Shown piece after piece: positions 1 to 6,257 of a stretch of DNA of 7,132 nt (within the stretch, counting starts at the first letter, position 1; every line of letters starts with the position of its first letter). This DNA comes from Acidobacteriota bacterium. GTDB taxonomy: Bacteria > Acidobacteriota > UBA6911 > RPQK01 > JADFOI01. Location of the stretch: contig JACZQQ010000135.1 of assembly GCA_022545645.1 (NCBI GenBank), positions 1 to 7,132 of the forward strand, written 5' to 3'. A program made the translations under genes and the position numbers. The notes under the pieces were generated by a model. The model did no database searches. It saw only the letters and a list, made by a program, of their open reading frames with translations, and was not told where the DNA came from.

Positions 1-900
1 ATCCTGGCGACCCAGAAAAGCGACTCCCTCGATGATCTCGGTAATGAACTCGGGGGTCACGATCGTCCTTGAGGAGTTTCGGTCGATCCAGGATTCCTGA
101 AGAGTAATTCGAATTCCATCTTCGATGCGGTCAGGATAATGGGTTTTCACCTCTGATCCGATGCGATCTTTCAAGGGGGTGATGATCTTTCCCCTTGCGG
201 TGTAATCCTCCGGGTTGGCTGAAAAGACCAGGAGGGTATCCAGGGGCAGTCGGATGGGAAAGCCTTTGATCTGTACATCACCCTCTTGCATGATGTTGAA
301 AAGACCCACTTGAATCTTGGGGGCAAGATCGGGAAGTTCGTTCATGGCGAAGATCCCCCGGTGGGCTCGAGGCAAAAGGCCGAAATGAATATTCTCGTGA
401 GCGGAAAGCTCTCGACCGTGTTTGGCGGCTTTGATGGGATCCAGGTCTCCAATGATGTCGGCGATGGTGACGTCCGGTGTGGCCAGTTTTTCTATATAAC
501 GTTGCTCTCGTGAAAGATAAGTGATGGGCAGATCATCACCTTCTTCCTGAATGCGTTTGCTGCAAACTCCGCAAATCGGAAAGAAGGGATCATCATTGAT
601 CTCACAGTCCGCAACACAGGCGATCTCTTCGTCCAGGAAGTCGGTCAGGGCGCGCAGCATCCGGCTCTTAGCCTGTCCGCGTAATCCCAGGATGATGAGA
701 TTATGCTTGGAAAGCAGGGCATTGATGATGGCTGGAATGACTGAATCCTCGTACCCAATGATGCCCGGGAAGAGGGGTTCCTTGGCGCTGAGTTTCTGAA
801 TCAGATTGTGGCGGATCTCTTCTCTTACGGATCGAAAGCTGGCCGGCTCGCCTTTCTTGCGCTTCAATTCTCCGAGTGTGGTCGGTTTCATGGGCATCAT
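1..900 (-). CDS. Magnesium-chelatase-like AAA+ ATPase (Rv0958 type), C-terminus outside window
   Basis: This frame stays open for 300 codons from position 900 to the window edge, so the C-terminus is missing. The product is a cytoplasmic AAA+ ATPase of the MoxR/ChlI superclade. It resembles, from memory, the actinobacterial Rv0958-type 'magnesium chelatase' proteins, which usually work with a VWA-domain partner; their biochemical role is not settled. Visible motifs are a Walker A variant GLRGQAKS (72-79, Ala where Gly is usual), a Walker B region GIFAMNELPDL (182-192, Asn-Glu in place of Asp-Glu), sensor 1 SANPEDY (227-233) and an arginine-finger-like LKDR (243-246). A cysteine cluster, C95, C99, C110 and C113, lies between Walker A and B and may bind zinc. 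In-frame ATGs occur at 900, 897 and 891. The start at 891 (MKPTTLGELK) fits the family N-terminus as well as the longest one, with GGGA 8 nt upstream. The gene begins 5 bp after thrC ends, so it is probably co-transcribed. Bona fide chlorophyll biosynthesis is unlikely, as no other pigment gene is seen. Confidence 0.85.
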   Translation of the reverse strand, partial: MMPMKPTTLGELKRKKGEPASFRSVREEIRHNLIQKLSAKEPLFPGIIGYEDSVIPAIINALLSKHNLIILGLRGQAKSRMLRALTDFLDEEIACVADCEINDDPFFPICGVCSKRIQEEGDDLPITYLSREQRYIEKLATPDVTIADIIGDLDPIKAAKHGRELSAHENIHFGLLPRAHRGIFAMNELPDLAPKIQVGLFNIMQEGDVQIKGFPIRLPLDTLLVFSANPEDYTARGKIITPLKDRIGSEVKTHYPDRIEDGIRITLQESWIDRNSSRTIVTPEFITEIIEGVAFLGRQD

Positions 901-905
901 CCCGG

Positions 906-2294
906 CTAAAGTTCCAGCAAGCGGATAATTTTCTCCTTGTCGGGTTCAACCACGATGGGTTTGTTGGCGAAGGTGGAGTTCAGCTTACCCGACTTCTCCA
1001 CAATTCGGTTTTCGTAAGATGCATGTTGGTAAAGACTGTCGAGATGGTAGTTGACGGTATACTCCGGATCCTTCAGTTGATGACCGGTTAAAATCGCCAC
1101 CACGTCTTCGTCGGGGTCCATATCAACTTCGTGCTCCTGGCTTTGGCTGAGTTGCAGAAGCTTCTTAAGACCGGCGATTGTGGTAGCCGAGGCCGGCTCA
1201 CACCCAACTCCATCACGTCCCAAAACTGCTTTGGCGTCGGCAATTTCCTGCTCGCTCACCACATCACACCAGCCATCCGTGAAATCCAGCGCCCGCAAAG
1301 CCTTTTTCCAACTGATGGGTCTCCCGATCTTGATGGCGCTGGCAAGGGTCCAGGCATCTTGGACGGGGACCAGTTGCCCGGAACTGGTGACCAAAGTTCG
1401 ATGGAGAGGGGCAGCACCGCTGGCCTGAATGATCGTGAGCCGCGGGACCTTGTCGATAAAGCCCAATTCCTTCAATTCCATCAGGATTTTACCGTATGAA
1501 GAGCTGTTGCCCAGATTGCCGCCCGGCACCACAATTCGATCCGGGATCTTCCAGTCCAGCTGATCAAAGAGCTCGAGCATCACGGTTTGCTGGCCTTCGA
1601 GTCGAAACGGATTGATGGAATTCATCAGATAAAGGTCCGTTTCTTTGGACAGTTCCTGAACCAGGCCCATAGCGACGTCAAAATCTCCCTGGATCTGCAG
1701 GGTGAGCGCACCAAAGTCCATGGTCTGAGATAATTTTCCGAAAGCGATCTGACCCTCGGGAATGAAGACAACGGCACGAAGATCGGCCCGGGCGCAGAAG
1801 GCCGCCATGGAGGCGGAAGTATTGCCGGTGGAGGCGCAGCCCACGACACGCGATCCCAGTTTCTTGGCTTGGGTCACCGCTACCGTCATGCCGTAGTCTT
1901 TAAAAGAGCCGGTCGGATTCCAGCCGAGGTGCTTGACCCGCAGGCGCTTGAGACCGGCATATTCAGCGCAGCGGGGTGTCTCCAACACGGGACTGTTTCC
2001 CTCTCCCATGGTCACAACGTGGGTCAGATCTTCCTCGAGAAAAGGCAGCAATTCTCGATAGCGCCAGACTCCACTGATGTCCAGTGGATTGTTGGAAGCA
2101 CGTCGCTGCCGAAACAGCTTTTTGAGCTTTTCAACGTCAATATTTGAATGATTCTTGACGATGTCCAAAAGATCAGAACAGTCAGGACACTGGTAGAGCT
2201 TCCTGCCGATATCGAATTCACTTCGGCACGATTCATTGATGCAGCGAAAAGAGAAGGGTGGATCGGGCAGGCCGGATTTTTGGGGCTTAGTCAT
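906..2294 (-). CDS. thrC: Threonine synthase, zinc-ribbon type
   Basis: This is a PLP-dependent threonine synthase (EC 4.2.3.1), which converts O-phospho-L-homoserine to L-threonine and phosphate in the cytoplasm. The 462-residue protein starts with a zinc-ribbon-like segment, C18-x4-C23 and C36-x2-C39. The fold-type II PLP signature follows: NPTGSFKD (126-133) with K132 as the expected Schiff-base lysine, STGNTSAS (155-162), and the glycine-rich phosphate-binding loop PGGNLGNSS (257-265). EPASA (376-380) and TGHQLKDP (403-410) match the conserved C-terminal part of the family. Length is within the family range, slightly long owing to the ribbon and a C-terminal tail after about residue 411. 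The ATG at 2294 lies inside the end of the upstream lipoprotein gene (8-bp overlap, ATGACTAA), and there is no clear Shine-Dalgarno sequence, which suggests translational coupling. A related threonine dehydratase is the main alternative, but the ribbon plus TGHxLKDP favours threonine synthase. Confidence 0.95.
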   Translation of the reverse strand: MTKPQKSGLPDPPFSFRCINESCRSEFDIGRKLYQCPDCSDLLDIVKNHSNIDVEKLKKLFRQRRASNNPLDISGVWRYRELLPFLEEDLTHVVTMGEGNSPVLETPRCAEYAGLKRLRVKHLGWNPTGSFKDYGMTVAVTQAKKLGSRVVGCASTGNTSASMAAFCARADLRAVVFIPEGQIAFGKLSQTMDFGALTLQIQGDFDVAMGLVQELSKETDLYLMNSINPFRLEGQQTVMLELFDQLDWKIPDRIVVPGGNLGNSSSYGKILMELKELGFIDKVPRLTIIQASGAAPLHRTLVTSSGQLVPVQDAWTLASAIKIGRPISWKKALRALDFTDGWCDVVSEQEIADAKAVLGRDGVGCEPASATTIAGLKKLLQLSQSQEHEVDMDPDEDVVAILTGHQLKDPEYTVNYHLDSLYQHASYENRIVEKSGKLNSTFANKPIVVEPDKEKIIRLLEL

Positions 2295-2841
2295 CAGCTA
2301 GGAGCTGCCGGAATTGCTCGATCATCGCCGGAGAATCCCAATGGTAGGCTCCAAGCTGCTGGAGGGCAATGCGCCCCTGACGGTCGACAATGAAGGTGGT
2401 GGGGAGCGCCATGGTGTTCAATTGCAGGGAAAGAGTGTCCTCAGGGTCCAGCAAAATCTTGAAGGGGTAAGGGTGCTCCTCTAGAAATCCACGAACCACT
2501 TCAGGGTCTTCGCTGGAGACGGCCACCATGGCAAGCCCCTGGTCCGAGAATTCCTGGTAAAGAGAGGCCATAGCAGGCATTTCCTCAAGGCAAGGTAAAC
2601 ACCAGGTCGCCCACAGGTTGAGAAAAAGGACCTTGGATTCAAGATCGGAATCGATGAGAGGAACATCTTCTCCATCAACGGTCTTGAAGGTACCCGATAG
2701 ATCGATGGGTTTACGCTCCTCCACCGGCACCCACTCCCTCTCAAATGCTGGAAGCTCCGGGGGCTGGGCACATCCCAGAATGAGCAAAACTCCCAGGATC
2801 AGTGGTGCAATCCTGCGTAAAAAACTCACATTGTCAGTCAT
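2287..2841 (-). CDS. TlpA/ResA-like thiol-disulfide oxidoreductase, predicted lipoprotein
   Basis: The 184-residue product is a membrane-anchored thioredoxin-fold protein of the TlpA/ResA type, expected to act outside the cytoplasmic membrane on protein disulfides, for example in cytochrome c maturation or extracytoplasmic redox repair. The N-terminus has a short basic segment (R9, R10), a hydrophobic stretch (about 11-22) and a lipobox ILGC with C24 as the lipidated cysteine. The residue after C24 is Ala, not Asp, which would allow outer-membrane sorting in a diderm. The thioredoxin domain runs from about 45 to 184 with the active site W80-C81-L-P-C84 and the cis-proline in ALPTTF (P137). 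The segment near 110-130 (FLEEHPYPFKILLDPE) is typical of the TlpA/AhpC-TSA group. The stop overlaps the start of thrC by 8 bp, and the start lies 57 bp downstream of pfkA. No strong ribosome-binding site is visible before ATG 2841. The exact substrate cannot be told from sequence. Confidence 0.9.
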   Translation of the reverse strand: MTDNVSFLRRIAPLILGVLLILGCAQPPELPAFEREWVPVEERKPIDLSGTFKTVDGEDVPLIDSDLESKVLFLNLWATWCLPCLEEMPAMASLYQEFSDQGLAMVAVSSEDPEVVRGFLEEHPYPFKILLDPEDTLSLQLNTMALPTTFIVDRQGRIALQQLGAYHWDSPAMIEQFRQLLADD

Positions 2842-2898
2842 GGTGTGGTTCGTTCCGATTCGATTCTAGCATAGTTGTTTCTCGGATTCTGTTTATCA
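2842..2898 (-). other. 57-bp pfkA-tlpA intergenic gap
   Basis: This short spacer lies between the pfkA stop and the lipoprotein ATG. On the minus strand it contains AT-richer words (TATGCT, TAGAAT) that could be a -10 box, but no partner -35 at good spacing is convincing, and there is no GC-rich hairpin with a T-run. I see neither a sure promoter nor a sure terminator, so read-through from pfkA is possible but not shown. Confidence 0.3.
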
Positions 2899-4002
2899 TC
2901 AGACGTCTCCGAAGGAAATTCCGATGGCCTTGGCGGTACGCACGTATTCCCCCTCAGGATCGACCAGACGCTGACCAGCGATAGCAGTCTTGATGGGCAC
3001 CGATTCAACCTGGCCACATTTTAGAGCAACCATCAGTCCGAACCGCTCCTGGGCAACGAGTTCGACGGCTACCAGGCCAAAGCGGGTTCCTAAAAGACGG
3101 TCAAACGGACTGGGACTGCCACCCCGTTGCAAGTGTCCCAGCACCAGAACTCGGGTCTCGACGTCAAGTCGTTCCTGGATCATCTCTCCCACCACGAATC
3201 CGATACCTCCCAGGTCGCCCCGATGATCTCCCTCATGAGGTTGGCGATAAACCGGGCTTCCACCGGAGGAAGCGGCAGCTTCGGCCACCACAACCACGCT
3301 GAAAGGACGTCCCTCTTTGGCACGCTGCCGAATTTTCTGGCAAACCTTTTCAATATCAAAGGGGATCTCAGGAATCAGAATCACATCGGCTCCACCCGAA
3401 ATTCCGGCTTCCAAAGCAATCCATCCCGCATTTCGACCCATCAATTCCACCACCATGACTCGCTCATGACTTTCAGCGGTGGTGTGGACTTTGTCGATCG
3501 CTTCAGTAGCGGTATGCAAGGCCGTGTCGAAGCCGAAGGTCATTTCGGTGGCCAACAGGTCCTTGTCGATGGTCTTGGGCACCCCGATCACCGGCAATCC
3601 TGCCTCAAACAACCGATGAGCGATGGAGAGTGTTCCGTCACCCCCGATCACGATCACCCCATCCAACTTCATAGCCCGGGCCGTGTCGAAGACCTTCTGG
3701 GAATAGTCCTTGAATTCTGTCTTCCCTTCTTTATTTTTCACCGGATAGCGGAAAGGGTTCCCTTTGTTGGTCGTACCCAGAATGGTACCGCCCAGGGGAA
3801 GGATGCCTCGAACCGAGTCCAGGGTCAGGGGGACCATTTTGTCGGATTTCAGGAAACCGCCGAAACTGTCCTCGCTTCCCCAGACTTTCCAATCGTAGCG
3901 TAGGATCGCCGTTTTGACGACCGACCGGATCACGGCGTTCAATCCGGGGCAATCGCCTCCACCGTTGAGCACACAGATTCTCTTCTTCGGTTCCCGGGCC
4001 AT
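2899..4002 (-). CDS. pfkA: 6-phosphofructokinase, group III-like (probably ATP-dependent)
   Basis: The 367-residue enzyme phosphorylates fructose 6-phosphate to fructose 1,6-bisphosphate in cytoplasmic glycolysis. Diagnostic motifs are the N-terminal nucleotide loop NGGGDCPGLNAV (13-24), GGDGT (120-124), the catalytic loop PKTIDKD (142-148) with D146 as the expected base, MGRNAGW (198-204) and the substrate-binding GHLQRGGSPSPFDR (299-312). Gly123 takes the place of the Gly that favours ATP (Gly104 in the E. coli enzyme), while Lys143 corresponds to the Lys common in pyrophosphate-using and group III enzymes. The Gly/Lys pair is known from ATP-dependent actinobacterial group III enzymes, so ATP is the better guess. 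The frame stays open upstream to 4335, but that extension is antisense to lutA and shows no family similarity. ATG 4002 gives the expected N-terminus (MAREPKKRICVLNGGG). A promoter candidate lies only about 9 nt upstream of the ATG if initiation occurs at the normal distance, and no Shine-Dalgarno sequence is visible. Confidence 0.95.
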   Translation of the reverse strand: MAREPKKRICVLNGGGDCPGLNAVIRSVVKTAILRYDWKVWGSEDSFGGFLKSDKMVPLTLDSVRGILPLGGTILGTTNKGNPFRYPVKNKEGKTEFKDYSQKVFDTARAMKLDGVIVIGGDGTLSIAHRLFEAGLPVIGVPKTIDKDLLATEMTFGFDTALHTATEAIDKVHTTAESHERVMVVELMGRNAGWIALEAGISGGADVILIPEIPFDIEKVCQKIRQRAKEGRPFSVVVVAEAAASSGGSPVYRQPHEGDHRGDLGGIGFVVGEMIQERLDVETRVLVLGHLQRGGSPSPFDRLLGTRFGLVAVELVAQERFGLMVALKCGQVESVPIKTAIAGQRLVDPEGEYVRTAKAIGISFGDV

Positions 4003-4017
4003 CTTACAGACTACAAT

Positions 4018-4046
4018 TTTATAACTTTGGTCGTTCCAAGTTCCAA
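4018..4046 (-). promoter_or_regulatory. Candidate sigma-70-type promoter of pfkA
   Basis: Read on the minus strand, TTGGAA (4046-4041) and TATAAA (4023-4018) are separated by exactly 17 bp, with 4 of 6 and 5 of 6 matches to the -35 and -10 consensus. The expected start of transcription near 4010-4012 leaves a leader of only about 8-10 nt before ATG 4002. That would explain the absence of a Shine-Dalgarno sequence. No experimental start site is known here, so this is a motif-based call. Confidence 0.5.
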
Positions 4047-4054
4047 GTTCCCAG
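4034..4054. repeat. Three tandem heptamers in the divergent promoter region
   Basis: Three adjacent 7-mers read TTCCAAG, TTCCAAG and TTCCCAG. They fill the space between the two divergent -35 candidates, and the second one supplies the pfkA -35 box. They may be regulator sites, or part of the low-complexity, word-like repeats seen between genes in some bacterial lineages. The sequence alone does not decide. Confidence 0.6.
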
Positions 4055-4083
4055 TTGTCAGTGTTGGTAGTCTGTGGTTTATT
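4055..4083 (+). promoter_or_regulatory. Candidate sigma-70-type promoter of the lutABC operon
   Basis: TTGTCA (4055-4060, 5 of 6 to the -35 consensus) and TTTATT (4078-4083, 4 of 6 to the -10) have a 17-bp spacer. Transcription would start near 4090, placing the hairpin at 4093-4110 at the very 5' end of the transcript and leaving a leader of about 33 nt before ATG 4123. The -35 lies 8 bp from the pfkA -35, so the two promoters stand back to back. This is motif evidence only. Confidence 0.45.
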
Positions 4084-4092
4084 GTCTGTTGT

Positions 4093-4110
4093 CAGCCGGT
4101 CTGCCGGCTG
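4093..4110 (+). promoter_or_regulatory. Perfect 7-bp hairpin or operator 12 nt before lutA
   Basis: CAGCCGG (4093-4099) and CCGGCTG (4104-4110) are perfect reverse complements around the 4-nt loop TCTG. The element lies just after the expected lut transcription start and ends 12 nt before the lutA ATG, with no T-run after it, so it is not a standard intrinsic terminator. It could be an operator for a dimeric regulator (lut operons are often controlled by GntR-family proteins such as LutR or LldR) or an RNA hairpin that affects translation. No Shine-Dalgarno sequence is visible between it and the start codon. Confidence 0.5.
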
Positions 4111-4122
4111 TGGTTTGTTGCT

Positions 4123-4848
4123 ATGAAAGTCTCTCTCTTCATCACTTGCCTGGTGGATCAATTTTTCCCTCAAATCGGCATCAGCACGATGAAGATTCTC
4201 AGAAAGTTGGGCGTAGAAGTGGAATTCGACAGCCGCCAAACCTGCTGTGGACAGCCGGCGTTCAACACCGGTTATGTGGAGGAAGCCCGGCAAGTAGCCC
4301 GTCATTTCCTGGAAGTGTATGGGGATTCGGATCATATTGTGGTTCCCTCGGGTTCCTGCAGCACCATGATTAAGGTTTTTTTCCCAAAGCTGTTTGCTGA
4401 GGATTCCTCACAAAGGAGTCTTGCTGAAGAGATAGGACGACGAACCTTTGAGTTGTCGGAGTTCTTGAGTTCAGTTCTGGGGGTGGAAACTACGGGAGCC
4501 CGTTTCCCGGAAGTGGTGACCTATCACGATTCCTGCCATCTCCTTCGTGAACTGGGCATCTCCAGCCAACCGCGCCAACTGATTCGCGCTGTGGAGGAAA
4601 TTGATTTTCGGGAGATGGAGCACTGTGATCGCTGCTGTGGCTTTGGAGGTGCCTTTTCGGTGAAATTTCCGGACATCTCGACCGCCATGGGTGCAGACAA
4701 AGTGGGGTGGATCCAAGGCTCCGGAGCTCGCTATGTCATTGCCAGTGACGTGGGCTGTTTGATGCATCTCAGGGGCTTGCTCGAGCGTAACCGGGTTCCC
4801 GTACAGACCATGCATTTGGCTGAATTGCTGGCCAAATTTGAGGACTAA
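4123..4848 (+). CDS. lutA: L-lactate oxidation iron-sulfur subunit LutA (CCG-domain protein)
   Basis: LutA is one of three cytoplasmic proteins that together oxidise L-lactate to pyruvate. It belongs to the cysteine-rich CCG-domain (DUF224) family, which includes GlpC, GlcF and HdrB-type subunits that hold an iron-sulfur centre or pass electrons. The 241-residue protein matches the Bacillus subtilis protein closely in length and N-terminus (MKVSLFITCLVDQF). It has two CCG modules: C9, CCGQPAFNTGY (41-51) and SGSC (76-79), then SCH (C138), CCGFGGAFSVK (171-181) and DVGCLMH (C212). A TTG-initiated extension to 4027 is open but covers the promoter repeats, so ATG 4123 is preferred. There is no clear Shine-Dalgarno sequence, and a hairpin ends 12 nt upstream. 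The stop shares one base with the lutB start (TAATG). A stand-alone glycolate oxidase subunit is less likely, because lutB and lutC follow directly. Confidence 0.95.
   Translation: MKVSLFITCLVDQFFPQIGISTMKILRKLGVEVEFDSRQTCCGQPAFNTGYVEEARQVARHFLEVYGDSDHIVVPSGSCSTMIKVFFPKLFAEDSSQRSLAEEIGRRTFELSEFLSSVLGVETTGARFPEVVTYHDSCHLLRELGISSQPRQLIRAVEEIDFREMEHCDRCCGFGGAFSVKFPDISTAMGADKVGWIQGSGARYVIASDVGCLMHLRGLLERNRVPVQTMHLAELLAKFED
4840..4845 (+). promoter_or_regulatory. lutB ribosome-binding site inside lutA
   Basis: GAGGAC lies within the last codons of lutA, with the GAGG core 4 nt before the ATG at 4848. Together with the 1-bp TAATG overlap this supports coupled translation of lutA and lutB and fixes the lutB start. 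Confidence 0.55.
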
Positions 4849-6257
4849 TGGTTGTTAAGATCAGTGCCAACGTCCAAAGCGCATTAGCCGATGAGACCTT
4901 ACAGGGAAATCTGCGCCGTGCCTTCGTGGACACTCTCCACTCCCGGAATGAGGCGGTGTCAGAGGTCCCCAACTGGGAAGAACTGCGCGACTATGCTCGG
5001 GACGTCAAGGCTCACACCCTGTCCAGATTGCCCGAATACCTGCAAAGTTTGGAAGAGAAGGTATTGGAACAGGGTGGGAAGGTGATCTGGGCGGAAACCG
5101 GGCAAGAGGCGGTTCAGTTCATTGTGGATTTGAGCCACCGAAGGGAAATCCGAGAGGTGGTCAAGGGCAAAAGTATGCTGAGCGAGGAAATCCACCTGAA
5201 CGAATCACTGGAACGTGCACAGATTAAGCCGGTGGAAACGGATCTGGGTGAGTACGTGATTCAACTGGCCGGGGAAAAGCCATCCCACTTGGTCGCTCCG
5301 GCCCTTCACAAGTCGAGGAAGCAGATTGCCGATCTTTTCGTTCAAGAATTGGGTATGGCCCCTACCGGGGATGTGCTGGAGATCACCGCCACTGCCCGCA
5401 AGCTCTTGCGCCGCCACTTTCTGACGGCCCGTATGGGAATTACCGGAGTGAACTTCGCTGTGGCCGAAACCGGCACCATCGTGATTGTGGAAAATGAGGG
5501 AAATGTGGGATTGTCGGTTGCGGTCCCTGAAATTCACATTGCCCTCATGGGGATAGAAAAAGTTATCCCTCGTAGCCGAGACCTGGCAGTTTTCCTGAAA
5601 CTTCTCATCCGCAGCGCCACGGGACAAAAAATAACCAGTTATGTCAATTGCCTGAGTGGGCCTCGTCGCAGCGACGAGTTGGACGGTCCACAGGAGTTTT
5701 ATCTGATACTCATTGATAACGGGCGCACGAAGATTCTGGCGGATGACTTTATGCGTGAGAGTTTGTCCTGTATTCGCTGTGGGGCCTGCCTGAATGTTTG
5801 TCCTGTCTATCAGACCATTGGCGGGCATGCTTATGGTTCAACTTACCAGGGACCTCTTGGCGCCATGTTGACTCCACTGCTGACGTCCGTTAGCGAAGCT
5901 CCCGAGCATGCCTTTGCGTCGTCCCTGTGCGGAGCCTGTCACGAAGTCTGTCCCGTAAAAATCCCCATTCCTCAAATCCTGTTGAAGCTTCGGGAGAGGT
6001 TCCAGAGTGAAAGGAATCAAAAAGCGGCCAGCTTCTCCTTGGAGAAGCTGGTTATGCAGGTATGGGCCCGGGTCATGTGCGCTCCAAGCCTTTATGCTCG
6101 CTTGGGGCGTTGGGCTCGAATAGTGGACAAGGTCTGTGGGAAGCGTGGAATGGGAAGACTCCCCGTTCCGCCCTTCAGTCGTTGGATGAAGCATCGAGAT
6201 CTGCCCGCCCTTCCTCCGCAGAGTTTTCGCGAACTTTATTCTAAGGAGGTCTCTTGA
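4848..6257 (+). CDS. lutB: L-lactate oxidation iron-sulfur protein LutB
   Basis: LutB (469 residues, close to the usual 470-480) combines an N-terminal LUD/DUF162 domain with a C-terminal ferredoxin-like part and acts with LutA and LutC in converting L-lactate to pyruvate. The LUD domain covers about 70-290 and contains MGITGVNFAVAETGT (206-220), the signature also found in LutC. The first cluster motif is C308-x2-C311-x2-C314-x3-C318-P, a full four-cysteine 4Fe-4S site. The second is C361-x2-C364-x3-C368-P, in which the usual first cysteine position (358) is Ser. From memory the LCGAC-x3-CP form is normal for this family, so the fourth ligand must come from elsewhere. The C-terminal tail (about 390-469) is rich in basic and aromatic residues. 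The start overlaps the lutA stop, and the stop overlaps the lutC start, as expected for proteins made together. Electron acceptor and membrane contact cannot be read from sequence. Confidence 0.96.
   Translation: MVVKISANVQSALADETLQGNLRRAFVDTLHSRNEAVSEVPNWEELRDYARDVKAHTLSRLPEYLQSLEEKVLEQGGKVIWAETGQEAVQFIVDLSHRREIREVVKGKSMLSEEIHLNESLERAQIKPVETDLGEYVIQLAGEKPSHLVAPALHKSRKQIADLFVQELGMAPTGDVLEITATARKLLRRHFLTARMGITGVNFAVAETGTIVIVENEGNVGLSVAVPEIHIALMGIEKVIPRSRDLAVFLKLLIRSATGQKITSYVNCLSGPRRSDELDGPQEFYLILIDNGRTKILADDFMRESLSCIRCGACLNVCPVYQTIGGHAYGSTYQGPLGAMLTPLLTSVSEAPEHAFASSLCGACHEVCPVKIPIPQILLKLRERFQSERNQKAASFSLEKLVMQVWARVMCAPSLYARLGRWARIVDKVCGKRGMGRLPVPPFSRWMKHRDLPALPPQSFRELYSKEVS
6243..6250 (+). 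promoter_or_regulatory. Strong Shine-Dalgarno site for lutC
   Basis: AAGGAGGT is a full complement to the 16S rRNA 3' end and is the only strong site of its kind in the window. Its GGAGG core ends 4 nt before TTG 6254 and 19 nt before ATG 6269. The distance favours the TTG start, although the spacing is on the short side. Confidence 0.7.

Larger units (their letters stand above)
4054..4120. repeat. Imperfect tandem duplication in the lut leader
   Basis: Copy A (4054-4084) and copy B (4088-4120) share a perfect 8-mer GTTGTCAG at their left ends (4054-4061 and 4088-4095) and a 13-mer at their right ends that differs at one base (4072-4084 and 4108-4120, CTGTGGTTT followed by ATTG or GTTG). The middles differ: 10 nt in copy A and 12 nt in copy B. 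Copy A carries the lut promoter candidate. In copy B the middle, together with the flanks, forms an inverted repeat. Confidence 0.7.

Noticed and set aside
1..900. True magnesium chelatase (BchI/ChlI) of chlorophyll synthesis
   Set aside because: Motifs and N-terminus fit the Rv0958-type family better, and no pigment-synthesis gene is present in the window.
3127..3903. Long plus-strand open frame (258 codons) inside pfkA
   Set aside because: It is an antisense shadow of a strongly conserved gene, with low-complexity His/Ser-rich composition and no family resemblance.
4027..4122. TTG-initiated N-terminal extension of LutA
   Set aside because: It translates the promoter and repeat region, while the protein from ATG 4123 aligns with known LutA from its first residue.
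4003..4335. Minus-strand extension of the pfkA frame by 111 codons
   Set aside because: It is antisense to the start of lutA and to the promoter repeats, shows no resemblance to phosphofructokinase, and the family N-terminus begins at ATG 4002.
5205..5828. Minus-strand open frame (207 codons) inside lutB
   Set aside because: It is antisense to a well-supported gene, and its sequence has no recognisable domain.
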